The notes below the pieces were generated by a model. The model worked only from the letters and a program-made list of their open reading frames with translations, made no database searches and was not told the origin of the DNA. This document shows, piece by piece, positions 1 through 4,622 of a stretch of 21,611 nucleotides of DNA. The position numbers and the translations under genes are program-made. The stretch covers positions 1-21,611 of the IMG/VR virus record IMGVR_UViG_3300012001_000036. One strand, given 5' to 3'. Origin of the DNA: a virus. The first letter of the stretch is position 1, and each line of letters begins with the position of its first letter.

Positions 1-87
1 CTCTACGAGCACTTCAAGGTGTTCGGTCGATGTATGTTTTTTTAGTTCTTCTAGTAGGTCGATAAGCCAAGGGTATTCAGGTGTCAT
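1..87 (-). CDS. Partial hypothetical protein (N-terminal 29 residues)
   Basis: Reading frame open from an ATG at 87 to the left edge. It begins MTPEYPWLIDLLEEL and continues with an acidic, Leu-rich, probably helical stretch. The ATG shares one base with the TGA of the upstream 244-aa gene (TGATG), and AGGAGA lies a few bases before it, so it looks translationally coupled to that gene. Too short to assign a function. It is the leftmost visible member of the leftward operon that starts at the promoter at 1637-1665. Confidence 0.6.
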   Translation of the reverse strand, partial: MTPEYPWLIDLLEELKKHTSTEHLEVLVE

Positions 88-821
88 CACAATCTCCTAC
101 GTTTCAACGATTTCAATTTCTCACGCACATATGCGTTAATGGCCACCATCCTGTCGTGCTCGATAATCTGCATATCAGCGAACGGAGCAGGTATATGCTG
201 CTGCATATTATCTCGTACTGCGATGTGCCGTTCTAGCATGTAGAGCTGTTCGGGCGTTAGCGACGCCAAGAGCATCGGGAACGGTTTCTGTGACGTCAGC
301 CCTGTTAGTTTGTGGCGAGTGTAGTGTTTGATGATGTTCAATATTGTCGTCGATGCCGGCCCCACGATCACTTCTAGGGAAGGCGTTTGCTTGCCGCGCT
401 CTTTATCTATCAAATAGCGCAGAACATATTCCTTCTGCATATTGGTCGTGAACGCCTCAAACGCAGCCGCATTGGTCGTTTGCTGATCGTACAATAACGC
501 CGTTATCATATGCCGGCCGATCCCTTTGGCATGTGCACGAAGCCGATCGTCTTTATGACGACGCGCAGTTATCTCGTGCTGCAGCACTTTGTTGCGCTCG
601 TGGATATAGTCGGCAATATCATTCTGGTGGACGCCTTGCAAAACAACAATAGGTATAGGCATGACTTCTGGTATGAACGCTGTGGCCGCGCCTCGTTTTA
701 AAGCCGACGCAGTAACGTTGCGGCTCTTGGCATACAACCAACACGCTTTTTCTAAACGGCGCACATGCACAGGATCAAGAATTAACTTGTCCTTAATTTG
801 TGTGGGGTCGAAGAACATCAT
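87..821 (-). CDS. Hypothetical protein, 244 aa, left-arm operon
   Basis: Not recognised. The 244-residue product is largely helical and rich in His, Lys and Arg, with a very basic C-terminus ending KLKSLKRRRL, which could bind nucleic acid. There is no signal peptide or membrane segment. Two ATG codons stand in tandem (819-821 and 816-818). The first overlaps the TGA of the 52-aa gene upstream, with a weak AGGAAA site 8 bases before it, so coupled translation is likely. Position in a short-gene minus-strand operon suggests an early, host-interaction or replication-accessory role, but this is inference from position only. Confidence 0.75.
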   Translation of the reverse strand: MMFFDPTQIKDKLILDPVHVRRLEKACWLYAKSRNVTASALKRGAATAFIPEVMPIPIVVLQGVHQNDIADYIHERNKVLQHEITARRHKDDRLRAHAKGIGRHMITALLYDQQTTNAAAFEAFTTNMQKEYVLRYLIDKERGKQTPSLEVIVGPASTTILNIIKHYTRHKLTGLTSQKPFPMLLASLTPEQLYMLERHIAVRDNMQQHIPAPFADMQIIEHDRMVAINAYVREKLKSLKRRRL

Positions 822-976
822 AATAATTTCCTGCTTTCTGCATCGGCAAGTAATTTTTCAACTTCCGCGAACCATTTAGCTTCTTCTCTAATTTCTTCCC
901 ACATACTTTTCACAATGTCGGAATCTTCTGCGCACCATCCACCCAATTCTACAAACCATTCTGTTTTTGCACTCAT
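818..976 (-). CDS. Small hypothetical acidic protein, 52 aa
   Basis: A 52-residue ORF beginning MSAKTEWFVELGGWCAEDSD and ending with a charged helix rich in Glu and Lys. It sits between two other genes of the same strand: its TGA overlaps the ATG of the 244-aa gene, and its ATG lies 9 bases after the stop of the 54-aa membrane protein. The start context GAAATTATTATG nearly repeats the one before the 54-aa gene. Function unknown. The tight packing and coupling make it more likely real than chance. Confidence 0.6.
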   Translation of the reverse strand: MSAKTEWFVELGGWCAEDSDIVKSMWEEIREEAKWFAEVEKLLADAESRKLL

Positions 977-1015
977 AATAATTTCTCACTTAGGAAAGTT
1001 AGGGTCGATGTATTT
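974..1015 (-). repeat. Leader duplication, copy A
   Basis: About 42 bases nearly identical to 1148-1188, differing by a short change around 991-996. On the minus strand both copies run TACATCGACCCTAACTT, a variable step, AAGTGAGAAATTAT, then a start codon. This copy encodes the C-terminus of the 54-aa protein and forms the leader of the 52-aa gene. Confidence 0.85.
983..1002 (-). repeat. Dispersed left-arm motif, copy 1
   Basis: Minus strand CTAACTTTCCTAAGTGAGAA. Member of a four-copy family of the form CTAACTT-N3/4-AAGTGAG, located in the leader of the 52-aa gene and containing the stop codon of the gene before it. Confidence 0.7.
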
Positions 1016-1150
1016 AATGCCGAGTAGTGCACCTATAAATCTCACAACTATGTAGATAAACAATAACCAACATTGTGCAAGCACTACTGCAACACCAGCG
1101 GCGATTACACCTACAACAATACACACAAACAAATAGAATAAAACCAACAT
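986..1150 (-). CDS. Small membrane protein, 54 aa
   Basis: A 54-residue ORF with a strongly hydrophobic body: MLVLFYLFVC at the N-terminus, a second hydrophobic stretch around residues 22-44 containing one Arg, and a short polar tail KYIDPNFPK. It probably spans the membrane once or twice. The last codons lie in a segment near-identical to the leader just upstream of this gene (974-1015 versus 1148-1188), suggesting a local duplication. No family is recognised. Small membrane proteins in early phage operons often act on the host envelope or in exclusion, but nothing here shows that directly. Confidence 0.6.
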   Translation of the reverse strand: MLVLFYLFVCIVVGVIAAGVAVVLAQCWLLFIYIVVRFIGALLGIKYIDPNFPK

Positions 1151-1188
1151 GATAATTTCTCACTTTCTAAGTTAGGGTCGATGTATTT
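1148..1188 (-). repeat. Leader duplication, copy B
   Basis: About 41 bases nearly identical to 974-1015, ending at the ATG of the 54-aa gene. Immediately upstream on the minus strand is a strong AGGAGG that has no start codon at usual spacing. In frame with KYIDPN the segment would encode the tail of a gene whose body is missing, so it may be the scar of a deleted or duplicated small gene. Confidence 0.8.
1157..1175 (-). repeat. Dispersed left-arm motif, copy 2
   Basis: Minus strand CTAACTTAGAAAGTGAGAA in the leader of the 54-aa membrane protein gene. Identical in all 19 bases to the copy on the opposite strand at 3520-3538. Confidence 0.75.
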
Positions 1189-1204
1189 CCTCCTGCTTGC
1201 TGGG

Positions 1205-1612
1205 TTAGGTCGGCACTTTAATGCACTGGCTTAATGCCGCGGCGAACGCATGGATCGGGCTTGCGTAAGGTCCATAGGCTACACCAGAGACGTAGAAAAA
1301 ACCGTCCGACTTCACACGTACGCCGTAGTCCTTCAGGTATGCTCGTATTGCCGTGATATGTTCAGCATTCTCATCGACAAACGGCACAAGCTGGATGAAC
1401 GGATCTGGTCTTAACGGCTTCTTTATTGCTGGTCTGCCACTATTTTGATGTACAAGACAGCCGCAGGACTTGGTATTGCCTGACCGTAATGATGATCCAG
1501 CGATAATCTTTTCGCCGCCGCAGTCACATACACAACGCCAACAGCCGGGAGTGGTGGACTCTTTAACAGTGAGCATGTCGAATTTCCGGCCGGTTAAGTC
1601 TATACATTTCAT
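1205..1612 (-). CDS. Zinc-ribbon protein resembling the DNA-binding module of phage homing endonucleases
   Basis: 135 residues. The N-terminal half carries LTGRKFDMLTV (residues 6-16) followed by Cys24, Cys27, Cys29, Cys31, Cys50 and Cys52 (WRCVCDCG ... SCGCL), a zinc-ribbon signature that I know from the N-terminus of many phage HNH/AP2-type endonucleases. The C-terminal half has no HNH core; it may be an unrelated domain or a degraded remnant. It is the first gene behind the consensus promoter at 1637-1665, with GAGAGGA before the ATG. DNA binding is likely from the family resemblance; the cellular role is unknown. Confidence 0.75.
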   Translation of the reverse strand: MKCIDLTGRKFDMLTVKESTTPGCWRCVCDCGGEKIIAGSSLRSGNTKSCGCLVHQNSGRPAIKKPLRPDPFIQLVPFVDENAEHITAIRAYLKDYGVRVKSDGFFYVSGVAYGPYASPIHAFAAALSQCIKVPT

Positions 1613-1636
1613 AACATTCCTCTCAAGTAATATTAC

Positions 1637-1665
1637 ATTATAGGACGGATATATATAGAAGTCAA
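1637..1665 (-). promoter_or_regulatory. Consensus sigma70-type promoter
   Basis: On the minus strand: TTGACT (1665-1660), a 17-base spacer, then TATAAT (1642-1637). The spacing is ideal and only one base departs from consensus. The predicted start lies near 1630, giving a leader of about 18 bases before the ATG at 1612. It should drive the zinc-ribbon gene and the genes to its left. Confidence 0.85.
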
Positions 1666-2088
1666 GGAAAATATAATTGGGGGCATGCGCAAAGTATGAC
1701 TATATAGCGTTGGTTTGTTACACTACAAATACATTGTTTTACGATGTTTATGCGCCGGAAACCCGCATAAATACTAGATATGCTATAGATATATGTCTGC
1801 ATGACACAAAGTGACACGAATCCAGGAGAGCGAAAACAAACGGACCCGAAAAAAGCCTCCAAAGCACAATGCTCTAGGTACATATACATAGACAGATCAG
1901 AATCTCAAACCTTCCTTTGTATTTTCTTAAAATGGTGTCTATATATATATTCTTAAAAATAAATAATAGGGGGGTTTTTCTTTCTGCTACACGGTGCGGT
2001 GCGGATATCTTCAGCATAGATATAATTTGATTATAATAATGTTGCTGTATCAATAACGATACTTGAACTTTTTTATGTAAAGCTATCA
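1666..2088. other. A/T-rich intergenic stretch without a convincing gene
   Basis: Lies between the terminator of the 2187-3372 unit and the promoter at 1637-1665. Open frames here are short, lack ribosome binding sites and encode low-quality Ile/Cys/Tyr-rich products. The only structure I see is an 8-bp inverted repeat at 1747-1771. Confidence 0.5.
1747..1771. repeat. Inverted repeat in the intergenic stretch
   Basis: TTTATGCG (1747-1754) and CGCATAAA (1764-1771) with a 9-base loop. It lies about 80 bases upstream of the leftward promoter. It has no T-run, so it is not a terminator; a protein-binding site is possible but unproven. Confidence 0.5.
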
Positions 2089-2112
2089 TTAAAAAACCCG
2101 CATGGCAGCGGG
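2089..2112 (-). terminator. Intrinsic terminator of the leftward small-gene unit
   Basis: On the minus strand CCCGC-TGCCAT-GCGGG (2112-2097) followed directly by six T (2096-2091). It lies 75 bases beyond the stop of the 60-aa gene and separates this unit from the next promoter at 1637-1665. Confidence 0.8.
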
Positions 2113-2186
2113 CTCTCTAAACAGCACCATTATAGTAACATAGCGGCGGCTGTAGCGAATCTAGGTGACGCTGGTACTGCACCAAA

Positions 2187-2369
2187 TTAGTGCAACCAAA
2201 CACGCGAGCATAGAACGTTATGGACCTCAGGATATTGGAATGCCTCATCGGTCCATTCTTCCATGGCAGGCTCATTGTCAAAAAACTTGATAGGAGGGTT
2301 GGGGGATATGGTTCCTTCACAGAGAATCAGCTCTGCGACATAGATCGGCTTGCTTGTGTCAACGTTCAT
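2187..2369 (-). CDS. Hypothetical protein, 60 aa
   Basis: 60 residues beginning MNVDTSKPIYVAELILCEG, acidic in the middle (EPAMEEWTDEAF) and ending CSRVWLH. The ATG has GTGAGG about 9 bases upstream, within a copy of the dispersed CTAACTT motif. It is chosen over the overlapping 67-aa frame at 2117-2320, which has only a GTG start and no ribosome binding site. It is the last gene before the terminator at 2089-2112. Function unknown. Confidence 0.55.
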   Translation of the reverse strand: MNVDTSKPIYVAELILCEGTISPNPPIKFFDNEPAMEEWTDEAFQYPEVHNVLCSRVWLH

Positions 2370-2376
2370 TTTGGAG

Positions 2377-2394
2377 CCTCACTTAGTAAGTTAG
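2377..2394 (-). repeat. Dispersed left-arm motif, copy 3
   Basis: Minus strand CTAACTTACTAAGTGAGG. It spans the stop codon of the 40-aa gene and forms the leader of the 60-aa gene. Confidence 0.65.
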
Positions 2395-2513
2395 GAAATG
2401 CCGCGAGCATAGAGCAAGTCGGCGTACATTTTCTTGGCCGCTGCGCGCGTGATGCAGCCACACATCAAGCTATTGAGGATAGCGACACCCTCGAGGTCGA
2501 GTTCGAGTTTCAT
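2391..2513 (-). CDS. Small hypothetical protein, 40 aa
   Basis: 40 residues: MKLELDLEGVAIL, then a Cys pair (MCGCI) and a basic helix. The start at 2513 is preferred because GAGGGGG lies just upstream and the ATG overlaps the TGA of the 27-aa hydrophobic ORF (ATGA). A longer in-frame reading from a GTG at 2591 (66 aa) is possible but its extra N-terminus looks non-coding. Function unknown. Confidence 0.5.
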   Translation of the reverse strand: MKLELDLEGVAILNSLMCGCITRAAAKKMYADLLYARGIS

Positions 2514-2593
2514 AGTGCGCCCCCTCGCACGACGCAGATTATAGCTATGACCGCGACGGCATAAGACGAACAGAGTGCAATGATTGTCCACAC
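2510..2593 (-). CDS. Tiny hydrophobic peptide, 27 aa, GTG start
   Basis: GTG start at 2593 with GGAGA 7 bases upstream. The product is almost entirely one membrane-type segment (WTIIALCSSYAVAVIAIICVV) followed by RGGAL. Its TGA overlaps the ATG of the 40-aa gene. Too short for homology-based calling; placement between two other tiny genes with matching couplings is the main support. Confidence 0.4.
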   Translation of the reverse strand: MWTIIALCSSYAVAVIAIICVVRGGAL

Positions 2594-2608
2594 GATAGAT
2601 TCTCCAGA

Positions 2609-2692
2609 TTAGAATGGACCGTATCCATAGGGCATAGTGCCGGTCCGAATCAACGTACCATAATCGTCTACTACGAAGTAGTAACGGAACAT
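2609..2692 (-). CDS. Tiny hypothetical peptide, 27 aa
   Basis: ATG at 2692 with AGGAGA upstream. The 27-residue product is rich in Tyr and Gly (MFRYYFVVDDYGT ... MPYGYGPF). It follows the 212-aa gene after a stable hairpin. The good ribosome binding site and polar order of tiny genes support it; function unknown. Confidence 0.45.
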   Translation of the reverse strand: MFRYYFVVDDYGTLIRTGTMPYGYGPF

Positions 2693-2704
2693 GATAGTTC
2701 TCCT

Positions 2705-2724
2705 GCCCGGCCTTGCGGCCGGGC
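2705..2724 (-). promoter_or_regulatory. Stable GNRA-loop hairpin between genes
   Basis: On the minus strand GCCCGGCC-GCAA-GGCCGGGC, a perfect 8-bp GC stem with a GCAA tetraloop, just after the stop of the 212-aa gene and just before the AGGAGA of the next tiny gene. There is no T-run, so it is more likely an mRNA-stability or processing element than a terminator. Confidence 0.6.
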
Positions 2725-2733
2725 GCTATGTGA

Positions 2734-3372
2734 TTACTTCTTGACGCCGACCGCGACGTTCACTTGCGATAACAAGTCTTGCGCCATCTTGCGGATTTGC
2801 AACAAGGCTTGAGAACCGTCGTTGAGTTCGATCCATGCGGCGAGGAACTTGCCAAGCGGCGCAGCACCTTTGATTTCTACAGTCTTGACGATATCGACTG
2901 TGCCTTGTTTCTTGGCTTTAGGAGTCGCCGACTTGCCGGACGTGAGCGCCATGGCCGCGGCGCGCAGGTTGCCGAAGATATCCAAAGGCTTCGTAGTATC
3001 TTTCACGAACGACCGGATACGCGACACATAGTTATCGCGTGTAGCATCCGCGAGCGGCGCGACCTTGTTGGATAGGCGCACCGATTGAATCGCGTCGACT
3101 AGCGCGACGTAAGCGGGTAGGCCGGCCTTCAGCATCTCTACAGTCAGGCCGGCACTGATAGCACCTTTAAGCGCGGCAGTCATGGCCTCGGCGCATGTGG
3201 TGCGCGCCCCCAAGTCCGACGTGGTATAGGAACCGAGCGCGTTGCCTGCCGCGCACAGCGAGACATTGATCTGGTTGGCGGCGTCCTTCTTGCCTTTCGC
3301 AGTGCGCACCCTTTTATCGAGAGAGACTGCAGCGACGGGCGAAGCGCTAAGGGAAGTGGTAGAGACTTTCAT
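2734..3372 (-). CDS. Hypothetical protein, 212 aa
   Basis: Not recognised. The 212-residue protein is Ala- and Lys-rich and soluble. It has a low-complexity, basic N-terminus (residues 1-35, with VRTAKGKK), a helical centre and a second Lys-rich stretch around residue 150. It could be a DNA-associated early protein, but no motif proves this. AGGAG lies 8 bases before the ATG. It heads the leftward unit that ends at the terminator at 2089-2112 and sits next to the intergenic hub. Confidence 0.75.
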   Translation of the reverse strand: MKVSTTSLSASPVAAVSLDKRVRTAKGKKDAANQINVSLCAAGNALGSYTTSDLGARTTCAEAMTAALKGAISAGLTVEMLKAGLPAYVALVDAIQSVRLSNKVAPLADATRDNYVSRIRSFVKDTTKPLDIFGNLRAAAMALTSGKSATPKAKKQGTVDIVKTVEIKGAAPLGKFLAAWIELNDGSQALLQIRKMAQDLLSQVNVAVGVKK

Positions 3373-3419
3373 GATGTAACTCCTAGTTGATTGAGTGGTT
3401 CATCCGAATGGATAACGAT

Positions 3420-3448
3420 AGGTTAGTTCATCATATTTACTTTGTCAA
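3420..3448 (-). promoter_or_regulatory. Possible leftward promoter for the 212-aa gene
   Basis: Minus strand TTGACA (3448-3443) is a perfect -35, with a 17-base spacer to TAACCT (3425-3420), a poor -10. Position is right for the unit beginning at 3372. An A/T-rich TATGAT lies inside the spacer and could serve as an alternative -10. Confidence 0.35.
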
Positions 3449-3463
3449 GGCGATAGTTATAGC

Positions 3464-3524
3464 GATAGCATCGTAGTGTAGTGAGACTAACGTAGTGATA
3501 GCATCGTAGTGTAGTGAGACTAAC
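3464..3524. repeat. Tandem direct repeat, 28 bp twice, 33-bp period
   Basis: Positions 3464-3491 and 3497-3524 are identical over 28 bases (core ATCGTAGTGTAGTGAGACT) with 5 bases between. They lie between the divergent left and right arms, close to both candidate promoters. They could be operator sites, iterons or part of the packaging site. Confidence 0.85.
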
Positions 3525-3538
3525 TTAGAAAGTGAGAA
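3520..3538 (+). repeat. Dispersed left-arm motif, copy 4 (opposite strand)
   Basis: CTAACTTAGAAAGTGAGAA on the plus strand, identical to the minus-strand copy at 1157-1175. It overlaps the end of the tandem repeat and no start codon follows it, so here the motif is not a gene leader. Confidence 0.75.
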
Positions 3539-3760
3539 CGGCGACGCATAGCCGAACGTTCTGGATCACGACGCGCCCGCGCGACCCCACGCCGTCCCAC
3601 CCCTTCACTTTTGGGGCCGCCCTCCTTCCGCGAGTACATGCTATTTTCGGTCCGCGAATAGCATTTTGTTGAATTTTTAATAATACTTAACACTGTAAAT
3701 ACACATACCCCCCCCCTAAAAAATTTTTTAAAAATATTTCGCCTCGGCAGGCTAAATTAG
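3525..3760. other. Intergenic hub, possible packaging or control region
   Basis: No gene is visible. The first part is GC-rich; the rest is A/T-rich. It contains the inverted repeat ATGCTATT (3638-3645) / AATAGCAT (3657-3664), a repeated CCGCGA (3628-3633 and 3652-3657), a run of nine C (3708-3716) and the palindrome TAAAAAATTTTTTA (3717-3730). Cos and pac sites of many phages lie directly upstream of the terminase small subunit, as here; calling this one is inference. Confidence 0.45.
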
Positions 3761-3789
3761 TTGACTTTAATAAATAAGTAAGATATACA
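3761..3789 (+). promoter_or_regulatory. Rightward promoter before the terminase genes
   Basis: TTGACT (3761-3766), 17-base spacer, TATACA (3784-3789). Predicted start is near 3796. This fits a start codon at 3826 for the first gene better than one at 3793. No other plausible rightward promoter is seen before the packaging operon. Confidence 0.6.
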
Positions 3790-3825
3790 CATATGCAGTT
3801 TCCCCCACGCACATGCGCGCCGACA

Positions 3826-4365
3826 ATGGACAATGCTTACGAACCGGAGATAATCCGGCTGCCGTTCCCCACCGACTTCCAAGACGAGTCGGACGAGGAT
3901 GTGCTGTCAAGAGCCAGTGCTATGTGTGGTGCGGCAGAACTCATATTCCAGCACGCCATGCAGTCGGGACAGACGATCACTATCACACCCGATGACCGCC
4001 AAGAAGCCCGCACCATCTTCGATACCCCCGCCCTGACTACTACCATCCAGACCACCGCCGTCGGCATCCACTTGGCCGCACTGCTGACCGAGTACGACAT
4101 CACCGTTGTGCAGAGCGCCCACCAACTGCGTAATTTCTGTACCAACATCTTGATAGATAAAGCGGTGAATGGGAGATCCGAACAGGTGCAGCTTCGGGCC
4201 GTGGAAATGATCGGCAAGATTAAGGACGTGGCGCTGTTCGAGGAACGGTCGACGATTCTGGTAGCACAGATGCCGACTGACAAAATCAAAGATGCCCTGC
4301 GTGACAAGATCAACAACATGCGCGCCCGAGTCACCAACGCAACGACGATAGAGGCCACATCATGA
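3826..4365 (+). CDS. terS: Terminase small subunit
   Basis: About 179 residues from this start. The C-terminal half has QVQLRAVEMIGKIKDVALFEE, a pattern known from small terminases of podovirus-type phages (a helix ending in LLGK/MIGK-x-x-x-VGLF). The small subunit recognises the packaging site and loads the large subunit. It lies first in the rightward operon, and its TGA overlaps the next ATG (ATGA). An in-frame ATG at 3793 would add 11 residues, but it lies upstream of the predicted transcript start; neither start has a clear Shine-Dalgarno. Identification rests on motif and position. Confidence 0.7.
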   Translation: MDNAYEPEIIRLPFPTDFQDESDEDVLSRASAMCGAAELIFQHAMQSGQTITITPDDRQEARTIFDTPALTTTIQTTAVGIHLAALLTEYDITVVQSAHQLRNFCTNILIDKAVNGRSEQVQLRAVEMIGKIKDVALFEERSTILVAQMPTDKIKDALRDKINNMRARVTNATTIEATS

Positions 4366-4622
4366 CTGACCAGATCGAACCGTTGGCTGAAGTCAAGTCG
4401 ATTTACAGTACAAACTTTCGTCAGGTGGCTGCAACCTTGCGCGTGATCGCAGACGGCCTCGACAAAGGCGAGTATGGTGAAGTTACAGAGGCCGCCGTCG
4501 TAATGAAAGTGCCGGATGGCATCGATATGTTTGGTTTGGGCGCCGGACAGACCGGAGCCACGACCGCACTGCTGTTCCATGCCGCGGCGATCAAGATGGC
4601 GATAGCGGCGTCGGAGCCCTGA
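4362..4622 (+). CDS. Conserved-looking small protein between terminase genes
   Basis: 86 residues. It has the segment YSTNFRQVAATLRVIADGL, an acidic stretch (EYGEVTEAAVVM) and a Gly/Ala-rich end. It resembles small hypothetical proteins that I associate with phage terminase genes, but I cannot name a function. Its ATG overlaps the TGA of the small subunit by 4 bases and its TGA shares a base with the ATG of the large subunit, so the three genes look translationally coupled. A role in packaging regulation is inferred from position only. Confidence 0.75.
   Translation: MTDQIEPLAEVKSIYSTNFRQVAATLRVIADGLDKGEYGEVTEAAVVMKVPDGIDMFGLGAGQTGATTALLFHAAAIKMAIAASEP

Noticed and set aside
1662-2089. 75- and 71-aa minus-strand frames
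   Set aside because: A/T-rich, unnatural Ile/Cys/Tyr composition, no start signals, and crossing the promoter region.
2117-2320. 67-aa minus-strand frame
   Set aside because: Overlaps the better-supported 60-aa gene, GTG start, no ribosome binding site.
2391-2591. 66-aa minus-strand reading from GTG 2591
   Set aside because: Its first 26 residues look non-coding. The internal ATG at 2513 has a better ribosome binding site, and the 27-aa membrane peptide frame explains the upstream bases better. Not fully excluded.
3464-3538. CRISPR array
   Set aside because: Only two repeat copies, 5 bases between them, no cas genes.
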